Positions 16,844 to 25,444 of a stretch of 49,063 nt of DNA are shown one piece after another. The notes beneath the pieces are model-generated. The model saw nothing but the letters and a program-made list of their open reading frames with translations. It made no database searches and had not been told where the DNA came from. Each line of letters starts with the position of its first letter. The first letter of the stretch is position 1. A program made the translations under genes and the position numbers. This DNA is from an uncultured Pseudomonadota bacterium. GTDB lineage: Bacteria > Myxococcota_A > UBA796 > SXON01. The stretch is from contig CAIUMM010000081.1 in NCBI GenBank assembly GCA_903900265.1, forward strand, positions 1 through 49,063. Direction: 5' to 3'.

Positions 16844-17704
16844 GTGCAGCGCGCCGACCGCCTCAAAGTCCTCGCCGAGCCCATTCGGCTTCGGGTGTTG
16901 ACGTTGCTCGGCGTCGAGGAACTGTGCGCGGGAGAGCTCCAAGATCTGCTTGGCATCGCGCAGAGCACCTTCGCCGGGCACATGGCTCAGCTGCGGCGGG
17001 TGGGCCTCGTGGATGCGCGGCGCTCGGGCGCGCAGGTGTTTTACAGCATCGCCGCGATCGAGGATGTCGCGCTGGCCGCGCTGATCGAGAGCGAGCCGAT
17101 CGACGAAGCCGATCGCTTCGCGCTGGAGCGGGTGCGCGCGGCGCGGGCGGCCGAGTCGGTGGATCTGTTAGGCGCTGACGTGTTTCCCGGGCGCAGCTGG
17201 GAGGCGCTCGCGCGCTTGCTGCTCGCGTTTTTTCCGCCGATGCGCATCGCCGATCTTGGCGTAGGATCTGGGGAGTTGACGCGCTTGTTGGCCGCGTCGA
17301 ACCCCGCCACGCGGGTGATCGCGGTGGACTTGGACGCCGCGGCGTTGGCCAACCTCGGGCCGCAGGTCGAAGCCCGCGTTGGGGACCTCGCGGATCCGCC
17401 GCTGGTCCCGGGAGAGGTCGACCTCGTGTTGCTGTCGCAGTCGCTGCACTGCGTCTCTGAACCTGCTGTCGCCCTCCAAAAAATCTATAAAAAGCTAGCT
17501 CCGAACGCCCGTATCGCGGTGCTTGACCTCGCTCCGCACAGCCACGCGTGGGTGCAGGGCCGCTTGGGCCACAAGCACCCGGGCTTCGCGGATCTGGCGG
17601 GCATGCTCGTCGCCGCTGGCTTTCACTCCGTCTCCTGCGATGTCGTTCACGTCGACCGTCGCGCCCCCGCTTTCACCACCCTCCTTGCCCTTGGTGTCCG
17701 ATGA
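16844..17704 (+). CDS. ArsR-family HTH/SAM-methyltransferase-fold regulator (SahR-like)
   Basis: 286 residues in two domains. Residues 1-70 form a winged helix of the ArsR class (LKVLAEPIRLRVLTLLGVE, ELQDLLGIAQSTFAGHMAQL, GLVDARRSGAQVFYSI). Residues about 130-286 form a class I methyltransferase fold (MRIADLGVGSGELTRLLA, VIAVDLDAAAL, VDLVLLSQSLHCV). This architecture is that of SahR, which senses S-adenosylhomocysteine and represses methionine-cycle genes in Proteobacteria. Context agrees: its stop overlaps the metH start as ATGA, and an 18-bp palindrome sits just upstream. GTG 16844 starts directly before the HTH. The metalloid-sensing Cys pairs of ArsR itself are not evident. I infer that SAH or SAM binding relieves repression of metH. 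Confidence 0.85.
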   Translation: MQRADRLKVLAEPIRLRVLTLLGVEELCAGELQDLLGIAQSTFAGHMAQLRRVGLVDARRSGAQVFYSIAAIEDVALAALIESEPIDEADRFALERVRAARAAESVDLLGADVFPGRSWEALARLLLAFFPPMRIADLGVGSGELTRLLAASNPATRVIAVDLDAAALANLGPQVEARVGDLADPPLVPGEVDLVLLSQSLHCVSEPAVALQKIYKKLAPNARIAVLDLAPHSHAWVQGRLGHKHPGFADLAGMLVAAGFHSVSCDVVHVDRRAPAFTTLLALGVR

Positions 17705-20700
17705 ACCGGCTTGATCCTGCGCTCTCTACCTTTGCTCACGCTCCGATGACCTCCTCGCCGCTGTTGGACGCGCTGGCCGATCGGGTGCTGATCTTCGACG
17801 GCGGCATGGGTACCCAGATCCATAGCTTCAACCTTCCGCTCTCGGACTACTCCGGCTTGGAGAACTGCTCGGAGATCCTCTGCCTGACGCGCCCTGACGT
17901 GATCGAGGCGATTCATGGGCGCTACTTTGAGGCCGGCGCTGACATCGTCGAGACCAACTCCTTCGGTGGCGCGCCGTGGGTCTTGGGCGAGTTCGGCCTC
18001 ACCGAGCAGTGCCACGAGATCAACTTCAAGTCGGCGCAGATCGCGCGGGCCGCGGCGGATCGCTACTCCAGCGAGGCCCGGCCGCGCTTTGTGGCCGGCT
18101 CCATCGGTCCAGGTACGCGGCTCCCGAGCCTCGGCCACATCGGCTGGGACGAGATGCACACCGGCTACAAGCAGCAGGTGCGCGGGCTCGTCGACGGCGG
18201 CGTGGATGTGCTGCTGATCGAGACCTGCCAGGACTTGTTGCAGACCAAGTGCGCGCTGGCGGCGATCTTCGACGTTTTCACCGAGCCCAAGTACGCCGCG
18301 CGTCGGGTGCCGGTGATGGCGCAGGTCACGATGGAGACCACGGGCACGATGCTGCTTGGCTCGGACATCGCCACCGCGCTCACGGTGCTCGAGGCCTACC
18401 CCATCGACGTCATCGGCCTGAACTGCGCCACCGGGCCGCAGGAGATGGCCGCGCACATCGCGTACCTGGGCCGCCACTCCCGTCGCCGGATCAGCGTGCT
18501 CCCCAACGCAGGCCTGCCGCAGCTGGTCGATGGTCGCACCCACTACCCGCTCAACCCCAAAGAGCTGGCGGAGTGGCACGAGCGCTTCACTGAGCACGAT
18601 GGCGTCAGCTTCGTAGGTGGTTGCTGCGGGACCACTCCGGACCACATCCGCGCGGTGGCCGAGCGCATCCTGCGCAAGAAGCCCAAGTCGCGCAGCCCCG
18701 AATTCATCCCTTCGGCGGCGAGCTTGTACGGAACGGTCGCGTTTCGCCAGCAAGCCGACATCTTCGCGATCGGCGAGCGCACCAACGCCAACGGCTCGCG
18801 GGCCTTCAAGCGCATGTTGGACGCCGAGGATTGGGACGGCATGGTCGGCATGGGCAAGACCCAGATGAAGTCCGGCTCCCACGCGGTGGACGTCTGCACG
18901 GCCTTTGTCGGGCGCCCCGAGGTCAGCGACATGGACACGTTGGTGTCGAAGATGGCCACCGCCGTTCACGGCCCGCTGGTCATCGACTCGACCGAGGTGC
19001 CGGTGATCGAGGCCGCGCTCAAGCGCATCGGCGGCAAGGCGATCGTCAACTCGATCAACCTCGAGGACGGCGAGCCCCGGCTCGACAAGGTGTGTACGCT
19101 GTGCCGCACCTTCGGCGCCGCGGTCATCGCGCTGACCATCGATGAAGAGGGCATGGCGAAGAGCCCCGAGCGCAAGCTTGAGGTCGCGCAGCGCCTCTAT
19201 GACCTCGCCGTCGGGCGCCACGGCCTCGCCCCCGACGACATCCTCTTCGACCCGTTGACCTTCACCATCGCGACCGGCAACGAAGACGACCGCAAGCTCG
19301 GACTCTGGACCCTCGAAGGCATCCGGCTCATCGCCGAGCGCTTCCCGCGCTGCGGCATCGTGCTTGGCCTCTCCAACATCAGCTTCGGCCTGAATCCGCC
19401 GGCGCGCCACGCGCTGAACTCGGTCTACCTGCACCACGCCCGCGAGGCCGGTCTGACCGCCGCGATCGTGCACGCCGACAAGATCATCCCGCTCTACAAG
19501 CTCCCCGAAGAGCAGAGGATCGTCTGCGAAGATCTGATCTTCGATCGGCGTCGCGCACCGGGGACGAACGGCCCGGATGACGCCGGCTACGATCCCTTGA
19601 AGGTGTTGCTCGAGGTGTTCGCCGACGTGAAGAGCGCGTCGGTCACCAAGGTGGTCGCGGCCGACGTCGAGCAGCGCCTGAAGGAGCGCATCATCGACGG
19701 GGACCGCATCGGCATCGATGTCGACCTGAAGGAAGCGCTCGAAAAATACCCGCCGCTGCACATCATCAACGAGATCCTGCTGGATGGCATGAAGGTCGTC
19801 GGCGAGCTGTTTGGCTCGGGACAGATGCAGCTGCCGTTCGTGTTGCAGTCCGCGGAGACGATGAAGGCCGCGGTCGCGTGGCTGGAGCCGTTCATGGACA
19901 AGGCCTCGGGCCCCGCGAAGGGCACGATGGTGCTCGCGACGGTGCGCGGCGACGTGCACGACATCGGCAAGAACCTCGTGGACATCATCCTCACCAACAA
20001 CGGCTACCGGGTGGTCAACATCGGCATCAAGCAGCCGATCGACCAGATCCTCAAGGCCGCCAAAGAGCACAACGCCGACGCCATCGGCATGAGCGGGCTG
20101 CTGGTGAAGAGCACGGTGATCATGAAGGAGAACATGGAGGAGATGCGCCAGCAGGGCTGGACGACTCCGGTGGTGCTCGGCGGCGCCGCGTTGACCCGCG
20201 CGTACGTGGAGCAGGACTGCTCGCAGACCTACGGCCGCAAGGTGGTCTACGCCCGCGACGCGTTCGCGGGGCTGCGGTTCATGGAGGCGCTGCCGACCTT
20301 CGACGACACGCTGGATGTGGCCGCTGTGGTTGCCGAAGAGCACAAGATGGTGACCACGCGCGCCGAGCGGCCGATCCCCTATGACGCCCGCGACGCCGAG
20401 CCGGTGCGGCTCGCTGAAGCCCCGCAGCCGCCGTTCTGGGGTTCGCGCAAGCTCGAGGTGCCGCTGCGCGCGCTGCTGCCGTGGATCAACGAGGATGTAC
20501 TCTTCAAGTTCCAGTGGGGCTTCCTGCGCAAGAACTTGAGCGACGCCGAGCACGCCGACCAGCTGCGCACCGTCGCCAAGCCGATCCTGCACGCGCTCGC
20601 CGATCGCTGCGCACGCGAGGGAATCCTGCTGCCGCAGGCGGTGTACGGCTACTTCCGCTGCCATCGCGACGGCGACGGGCTGGTGCTCGAAGATGGTACC

Positions 20701-21195
20701 CGGCTTCGGTTCCCACGGCAGGCTGCGCGGGACGGCGCGCCGGGCTTGTGCCTCGCCGACTACTTCCGCACCGCTGAGCAGGGCGGGGACGTCGTCGCGC
20801 TGCAATGCGTCACCGTCGGTCAGCAAGCCAGCGACATCGCCCGCACTTGGTTCGATGCCAACAACTACACCGACTACCTGTACTTGCACGGTTTGGGCGT
20901 CGAGGTGACCGAAGCGCTCGCGGAGTTCGTGCACAAGCAGATCCGCGCCGAGCTGGGCGTCGCCGCTCAGGACGCGCGCGAGATCCCGCAGCTCTTCCAC
21001 AAGCGCTACCAGGGATGCCGCTACGCTTACGGCTATCCGGCGTGCCCAGAGATGGCCGATCAACGCCACTTGCTGCGCTTGCTGGGCGCGGACCGCATCG
21101 GGGTCGACATGGCCGACGAGGACCAGCTCCATCCCGAGCAGTCCACGGCAGCCATCGTCGTGCATCACCCGCAGGCCCGCTACTTCCGGGTGTAG
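17701..21195 (+). CDS. metH: Cobalamin-dependent methionine synthase
   Basis: 1164 residues, all four MetH modules. Homocysteine domain: GGMGTQIHSF, and zinc ligands Cys242 (GLNCATGP), Cys308 and Cys309 (GGCCGTTPDHI). Pterin domain: AIGERTNANGSRAFKRML and VIDSTEVPVIEAAL. Cobalamin domain: GDVHDIGKN, with His753 as the lower cobalt ligand, preceded by the helical cap. C-terminal reactivation domain: YRYAYGYPACPE-type block near residues 1100-1120 plus the final STAAIVVHHPQARYF. It transfers methyl from 5-methyltetrahydrofolate to homocysteine and can be reactivated with SAM. ATG 17701 overlaps the regulator's stop; ATG 17746 is an in-frame alternative. No metF is visible nearby. Confidence 0.97.
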   Translation: MNRLDPALSTFAHAPMTSSPLLDALADRVLIFDGGMGTQIHSFNLPLSDYSGLENCSEILCLTRPDVIEAIHGRYFEAGADIVETNSFGGAPWVLGEFGLTEQCHEINFKSAQIARAAADRYSSEARPRFVAGSIGPGTRLPSLGHIGWDEMHTGYKQQVRGLVDGGVDVLLIETCQDLLQTKCALAAIFDVFTEPKYAARRVPVMAQVTMETTGTMLLGSDIATALTVLEAYPIDVIGLNCATGPQEMAAHIAYLGRHSRRRISVLPNAGLPQLVDGRTHYPLNPKELAEWHERFTEHDGVSFVGGCCGTTPDHIRAVAERILRKKPKSRSPEFIPSAASLYGTVAFRQQADIFAIGERTNANGSRAFKRMLDAEDWDGMVGMGKTQMKSGSHAVDVCTAFVGRPEVSDMDTLVSKMATAVHGPLVIDSTEVPVIEAALKRIGGKAIVNSINLEDGEPRLDKVCTLCRTFGAAVIALTIDEEGMAKSPERKLEVAQRLYDLAVGRHGLAPDDILFDPLTFTIATGNEDDRKLGLWTLEGIRLIAERFPRCGIVLGLSNISFGLNPPARHALNSVYLHHAREAGLTAAIVHADKIIPLYKLPEEQRIVCEDLIFDRRRAPGTNGPDDAGYDPLKVLLEVFADVKSASVTKVVAADVEQRLKERIIDGDRIGIDVDLKEALEKYPPLHIINEILLDGMKVVGELFGSGQMQLPFVLQSAETMKAAVAWLEPFMDKASGPAKGTMVLATVRGDVHDIGKNLVDIILTNNGYRVVNIGIKQPIDQILKAAKEHNADAIGMSGLLVKSTVIMKENMEEMRQQGWTTPVVLGGAALTRAYVEQDCSQTYGRKVVYARDAFAGLRFMEALPTFDDTLDVAAVVAEEHKMVTTRAERPIPYDARDAEPVRLAEAPQPPFWGSRKLEVPLRALLPWINEDVLFKFQWGFLRKNLSDAEHADQLRTVAKPILHALADRCAREGILLPQAVYGYFRCHRDGDGLVLEDGTRLRFPRQAARDGAPGLCLADYFRTAEQGGDVVALQCVTVGQQASDIARTWFDANNYTDYLYLHGLGVEVTEALAEFVHKQIRAELGVAAQDAREIPQLFHKRYQGCRYAYGYPACPEMADQRHLLRLLGADRIGVDMADEDQLHPEQSTAAIVVHHPQARYFRV

Positions 21196-21203
21196 CCGGG
21201 GTA

Positions 21204-21209
21204 TAGATT
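21204..21209 (+). promoter_or_regulatory. TANNNT hexamer 6 nt before start of methyltransferase-like lipoprotein
   Basis: TAGATT (within TATAGATTG) ends 6 nt before ATG 21216; no Shine-Dalgarno is visible. Possible leaderless -10 box, giving this gene a start of its own separate from metH. Confidence 0.35.
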
Positions 21210-21215
21210 GACGCG

Positions 21216-22454
21216 ATGAACCCGAAGCTGAACGCGGTCTGGACTGCCACGCTGGCGATGCTGCTTGGCTGCGCCTCGCCTGCTGGGGCACCTGCCGCTG
21301 CTCCTGCGGGGCCACTGCCGGAGGGCCTGCGGCTGGAGCAGTACCCGGTGGAGCCCGTGCACGCGGCGGCGTCGGGATCGCGGCGACCCGCGGTGGATCC
21401 GGCGGTGATCAACGCGGAGCGGGCGCTGCTCGGCACGGCGGATCACTCCCGGGCAGCGGCGTTGCTGGAAGACATGAACCGTAGGTTTCCAGCCTATGAT
21501 TTTGGTTTGACGCTGCGTGGTTGGCTGGAGGATCTGGACGGGGGGAACGAGCAGGAGTTTCTGCGACGCGTGGACCCGCTGCGAAAGCCGATTTGGACCA
21601 GATTTTTTGTACAGCCTGATGGCAAGCCGGTCGCGGTCGACACGCTCGCCCCGTACTTCGCGGAGAGCGTGCGGCGCGCCTGCGCCGATCCGGGGATGGC
21701 AGCCATCCTGCCGACGCCGACGTGCGTGGGCTTGCCGACGTTGCCGGTCCCCGCAGATTTTGACGTTTGGGAGCAGCTGAGTCTGACGTCGCATCAGGGG
21801 TTTCGGCTGGCGTCGTGGTCGCCGCACGGGCGCAGGTTGAGCGCCACCGATCTTTTGGTGGAGCTGGAGATCCAGCCGGGCATGACCGTCGCGAACCTGC
21901 GCGCCGGGGACGGCTGGTTTGTGCTCCCGATGGCGCGCCTTGTTGGGCCCACGGGCAAGGTCGTTGCGGAGGATGCTTCGGCGTCGTTGCTGGAGTTTGT
22001 GCAGTTCAGCGCTGCCCAGAACGGGTATTCCAACTTGACGACGGTGCGTGGCGCAGCTCTGGATTCGCGGTTGCCTGCCGGCGCCTTCGACGTGGTGCTG
22101 GCCTGCGAAACGATGAGCGCGTTCTACACCAACGCGCAGGCGCAGGATCCGGCGTGGGTGGAGGCCCATGTGCTTCCGTTCCTGCGCTCGGTGGTCGCTG
22201 CGCTGAAGCCCGAGGGACGAGCGATCTTCATGGAGCCGCTGCCGAGCGCGGAGCGACCCGGGATTTTGGACCCCAAGTATGTCGTTCGCGATCTTGAGCG
22301 CGTTGGACTTGTGGAGTTCGACGAGCTCGACGAGTACCGTCCCGGACAAGCGGTGATGGTCTTCGAGCGCGCTGCGGCGGCTACGCAGGAAGCGCCGGCT
22401 CCGAAGGCGTCTCCCAAGCCGGCTGTGCCTGTGGCCGCTCCCGTCGCGCGCTGA
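21216..22454 (+). CDS. Lipoprotein with class I methyltransferase-like domain
   Basis: 412 residues. MNPKLNAVWTATLAMLLGC gives a signal with lipobox LLGC, followed by an Ala/Pro-rich stretch. From about residue 220 the sequence follows the Rossmann methyltransferase plan: LEIQPGMTVANLRAGDGWFVLPMARLVG (motif I, degenerate GxGxG), GKVVAEDASASLLEF (acidic motif II), FDVVLACETM and LKPEGRAIFMEP. An Ala/Pro tail ends the protein. SAM is not known to be present outside the cytoplasm, so an exported SAM enzyme would be odd; the domain may be a binding or structural relic, or the lipobox match may be fortuitous. Function unknown. Confidence 0.7.
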   Translation: MNPKLNAVWTATLAMLLGCASPAGAPAAAPAGPLPEGLRLEQYPVEPVHAAASGSRRPAVDPAVINAERALLGTADHSRAAALLEDMNRRFPAYDFGLTLRGWLEDLDGGNEQEFLRRVDPLRKPIWTRFFVQPDGKPVAVDTLAPYFAESVRRACADPGMAAILPTPTCVGLPTLPVPADFDVWEQLSLTSHQGFRLASWSPHGRRLSATDLLVELEIQPGMTVANLRAGDGWFVLPMARLVGPTGKVVAEDASASLLEFVQFSAAQNGYSNLTTVRGAALDSRLPAGAFDVVLACETMSAFYTNAQAQDPAWVEAHVLPFLRSVVAALKPEGRAIFMEPLPSAERPGILDPKYVVRDLERVGLVEFDELDEYRPGQAVMVFERAAAATQEAPAPKASPKPAVPVAAPVAR

Positions 22455-22458
22455 TCGC

Positions 22459-24108
22459 CTATGCGGGAGCCGCTTTGCGGCGCCGTCGCGTGAGCCCGAT
22501 CGCGAAAAACCCCAGCGCGGCGTGCGTGTCCGCGCCCTTGCAGCCGCCCGCGTAGTAGCCGACGTCGGCGGCCGTGTCGGCGTCTACCCCGGCGATCACC
22601 TCGGTGGCAGGCGGGTTCTCATCCCACTTCGGGGACTCGTTCATGCCCACCGCCCCGACCCAAGCGCCGTTGGTCCACAGCATCACGGCGTCGTCCCCTT
22701 CGGCCCATAAAAAATCAACGCGGTCGCTGCTCTCCTCCAACGGGGTCAGGCGGTGCATCGCCCGAACCGGACCGCCGACGCCCCACGCCTCTGCGCCCCG
22801 TCCGAACCCCTGACCCCAGAGCGTCACGACGCCGTCGGTCAGCGCGGCGTCGTCGATGCGCACGCGGTCGTCGACCTCGCCGATGATCAAAGACCGCGGC
22901 GCGATCCCGGCGGTCGTGTGCACGTCCCAAAGCCCCGGCGCGAGCGCGTTTGCGTCCAACACGCCTTCGGGAAACCCGACGACGTCGGGCTCTCCGGGCT
23001 GGCTCAGCCCGATCCAGTCTGCGGGGACGGTCATCGGCGGGTCGCCGCGGCTCAGCACGCGGGGTTCGATGGTGGCGCCGTTCCAGATCAGCGGTTGCCT
23101 GAAGTCTGCGGTGGCAAAGCCGGCGCTGCTCCAGGTCAGCGGCGTCTCGTCGCTCCATCGGGCGATGCCTCCGTTGGGGCTGCGCGCGGGCTGTCCAGCG
23201 TCTGCGGTGACGGGAATCGGCTCGCTGGTCGCCGCGCTGCGGGCGTCGGCGACGAAGTCGGGCGGGCGTGCGATCCAGTCCAGCAGCGCGTCGATGTGCC
23301 AGTCGGCGACGACGTCGGGGTCCGCGGGTGCTTTGACATCTGAGAGCTCCACGGTGAATTCGGGGACTCCCCAGCGCCCGTAGGCCCAATCGGTGGAGTC
23401 GCCGTGGGTCGCGTACCAGTCGGCCCCGTTGGTGGCCCAGAAGTCGGGCGCGGTGGTCACGCTCAGGTATTGCTCGCCGATTCGGGTCATGCGGGGCTCG
23501 TCCGCGGCGCGTTCGGCGGTGGTGTAGTTCCACGGCCAGCCGATGTTGGTGGCGCCGCTGTGCAAGCTCAGGCCGCCCAGCCAGCTTCGGGCGCGGGTGA
23601 GCGCGCGAATGGCGCGGGTCTCGGGCTCGGAGAATGCGGCGCTGCCGGGGTTGGTCGCCGCGCCCCACTGGTAGTCGTAGTTGCGGTTGAGATCGACGTG
23701 GTCGGCGTTTACGCGGGTGTGCGCAGCGAGCCCGTCGGGGTTGACGACCGGGACAATCCAGACCTCTGCGCCGTCGGGCACGCGCGCGGGGTCGGTGACC
23801 AGCCGCTCGGCCAGCCGGAGCGCGACGGTTGCGCTCACCGGCTCGTCGCCGTGGTGTGCGCCGAGGATACGCAGCGACCACGCGGGCTCGGAGCTGTGCG
23901 AGATGCGGAGCCCGCTGATCGGGCGTCCTTCCCGGCTCACTCCGAGGTCCACGCGCTCGGCGTTGGGCCCCGCGAGCGCGTCCATCGCCGCTTCAAGGGC
24001 TTCGGGCGTCGGCCACGCGTCGTCCCCAGCGCCCCGCTCGTTCGCAGGCTGGGTCCATGCGGGCGGCGTGGGCCAGAAGGCGGGATCGTCCGGAGGATCG
24101 TAGGGCAA
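22459..24108 (-). CDS. M14 zinc carboxypeptidase with MYXO-CTERM-like tail
   Basis: 549 residues. GAHHGDEP gives zinc ligands His86 and Glu89; PVVNPDGLAAHTRVNADHVDLNRNYD is the substrate-binding block (Asn-Arg); GLSLHSGA holds the third zinc ligand; FTVELSD carries the catalytic Glu. The family removes C-terminal or gamma-D-Glu-linked residues, including from peptidoglycan peptides. The C-terminus GGCKGADTHAALGFFAIGLTRRRRK resembles a MYXO-CTERM sorting tail, implying surface anchoring, yet there is no N-terminal signal peptide. The only available upstream start is TTG 24108, immediately after the TGA of the NamZ-type gene and in the same frame; AGGGG lies 4 nt before the TTG. It could be a coupled gene, a readthrough product, or a gene that lost its signal sequence. 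Confidence 0.82.
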   Translation of the reverse strand: MPYDPPDDPAFWPTPPAWTQPANERGAGDDAWPTPEALEAAMDALAGPNAERVDLGVSREGRPISGLRISHSSEPAWSLRILGAHHGDEPVSATVALRLAERLVTDPARVPDGAEVWIVPVVNPDGLAAHTRVNADHVDLNRNYDYQWGAATNPGSAAFSEPETRAIRALTRARSWLGGLSLHSGATNIGWPWNYTTAERAADEPRMTRIGEQYLSVTTAPDFWATNGADWYATHGDSTDWAYGRWGVPEFTVELSDVKAPADPDVVADWHIDALLDWIARPPDFVADARSAATSEPIPVTADAGQPARSPNGGIARWSDETPLTWSSAGFATADFRQPLIWNGATIEPRVLSRGDPPMTVPADWIGLSQPGEPDVVGFPEGVLDANALAPGLWDVHTTAGIAPRSLIIGEVDDRVRIDDAALTDGVVTLWGQGFGRGAEAWGVGGPVRAMHRLTPLEESSDRVDFLWAEGDDAVMLWTNGAWVGAVGMNESPKWDENPPATEVIAGVDADTAADVGYYAGGCKGADTHAALGFFAIGLTRRRRKAAPA

Positions 24109-25314
24109 TCAACCCCTCGGGTAAATAAGCGCGTTGGCGCGCCGTTGTTCCCATGCGAGGCGTTCGGGGAGCCAACCGCTGACCAGCGTACGCGGCGGGA
24201 TGCGCGACATCAGGCCGACGCGGGCCTCGTTGGAGCCGCAGAGCAGGTCGATCGCGATGGGGTTGTCGACGAACTCGTAGGTTTCGGTGCGCCACTTGAA
24301 GTGCGCCGGCGCGGCGCGCATCGCCGCTTCGAGCACCACGAGGCCAAGCAAGAAGGCTTCGAGGGCGTCGGCGTTGGTGACCACGATCTCGACGCCGTGG
24401 CAGACCTCTCCGGCGAACTTCTGGAAGCGTGGCTCGAAGGTCGCCGCGCGGAACATCACGCCCTCCAAACCCGCGTCCAGCGCGCCGTCGCGGCACAGCG
24501 CGGTCATCCGGGCAGCGTCCAGAAAAGGAGCTCCGACGAGGTGAAACGGACGCGTGGTGCCTCGGCCTTCGGAGAGGTTCGTGCCTTCGATCAAGCACAT
24601 GCCCGGGTAGATCAGCGCTGTCTCCACCATCGGCATGTTCGGGGACGGAAAAATCCACGGCAAACCTGTAGCATCGAAGCGCTTGCGGGCATCCCATCCC
24701 TCGCAGGGGATGACCTCGAGGGTGCAGCCGATGCCGCAGTCATCCCGGAAGAAGCGCCCCATCTCGCCCATGGTCATCCCGTGGCGGACCGCCAGCGGGT
24801 ACGCGCTCACGAAGCTCTCAAAGCCAGGTTGGACGATGTTTCCTTCGAGGGTCACGCCGTCGATCGGGTTCGGGCGGTCAAGCACGACGACGCGGGTGCC
24901 GGTCTGCGCCGCCACCTCCATCATGTAGCCGAGCGTGGCTTGGTAGGTGTAGTATCGGCTTCCGATATCTTGAATATCAAAGAGCAGAACATCGAGGTCA
25001 GCGAGGTGCTCTGCGGAGGGGCGCAGCGAAGCCGCGGTGTTGCCGTAGAGCGAGACGATCGCCGGACGGTCGGCAGCGGCTGCGACCAGATGGTGTTCGT
25101 CGTCGACGGTGATCATGTCCTGCGCGGTCGCGTGCAGGCCGTGCTCGGGGGTGAAGATCCTCCGGAGCTTGACGCCCCGCTCCGGCAAGCGATCAACGAG
25201 GTGATCACAGGCTGATGTGACCGCCGTATGGTTGCACGCTACGCCGACGCGCGCGCCGGCAAGCTGGGAGAGACGAGCGGAGTCGTCGAGGAGGACTTCA
25301 AGACCAGTGCGCAT
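24109..25314 (-). CDS. NamZ-type exo-beta-N-acetylmuramidase (DUF1343)
   Basis: 401 residues. The DUF1343 blocks are all present: RVGVACNHTAVT, IFTPEHGLHA, LLFDIQDIGSRYYTYQATLGYMME, VLDRPNPIDGVTLEG, RHGMTMGEM, PSPNMPMVETALIYPG and EGTNLSEGRGTTRPF. NamZ enzymes release N-acetylmuramic acid from the non-reducing end of cell-wall fragments. ATG 25314 is chosen because a TTGACC/18 bp/TAGGAT promoter ends 5 nt before it and the domain starts there; the frame stays open to 25383. No signal peptide is visible, so it may act on imported muropeptides in the cytoplasm, or be exported in another way. Followed in frame, after one TGA, by the M14 peptidase. Confidence 0.88.
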   Translation of the reverse strand: MRTGLEVLLDDSARLSQLAGARVGVACNHTAVTSACDHLVDRLPERGVKLRRIFTPEHGLHATAQDMITVDDEHHLVAAAADRPAIVSLYGNTAASLRPSAEHLADLDVLLFDIQDIGSRYYTYQATLGYMMEVAAQTGTRVVVLDRPNPIDGVTLEGNIVQPGFESFVSAYPLAVRHGMTMGEMGRFFRDDCGIGCTLEVIPCEGWDARKRFDATGLPWIFPSPNMPMVETALIYPGMCLIEGTNLSEGRGTTRPFHLVGAPFLDAARMTALCRDGALDAGLEGVMFRAATFEPRFQKFAGEVCHGVEIVVTNADALEAFLLGLVVLEAAMRAAPAHFKWRTETYEFVDNPIAIDLLCGSNEARVGLMSRIPPRTLVSGWLPERLAWEQRRANALIYPRG

Positions 25315-25319
25315 CGCGC

Positions 25320-25349
25320 ATCCTATTGCAAGGTCAAGAGTGCGGTCAA
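25320..25349 (-). promoter_or_regulatory. Promoter of the NamZ-M14 unit, leaderless type
   Basis: On the minus strand: TTGACC (25349-25344), 18-bp spacer, TAGGAT (25325-25320), GCGCG, then ATG at 25314. This is the best -35/-10 pair in the window and its -10 lies only 5 nt from the start codon, with no room for a Shine-Dalgarno. A second TTGACC lies in the spacer (25337-25332). Confidence 0.65.
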
Positions 25350-25444
25350 GGGGAGAGCTGCGGGTGATGCGTTCCGGCGTCACGCTGTGTTTTTCTTGAT
25401 GCCCATGCCCTTCCGCCGGTCACCGCGCCCGCTAAAGGGCAGGG

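Noticed and set aside
14908..16983. 691-codon minus-strand frame across the M4 protease
   Set aside because: Antisense to a protease with HEMTH and NEAVSD motifs.
17647..21315. 1222-codon open frame on the minus strand across metH
   Set aside because: Antisense to a complete MetH with zinc and cobalamin motifs. Long antisense frames are expected in GC-rich codon-biased DNA, and the translation is Arg/His/Val-rich with no motif.
23404..25215. 603-codon plus-strand frame across NamZ and M14
   Set aside because: The minus-strand genes have full family signatures; this product has none.
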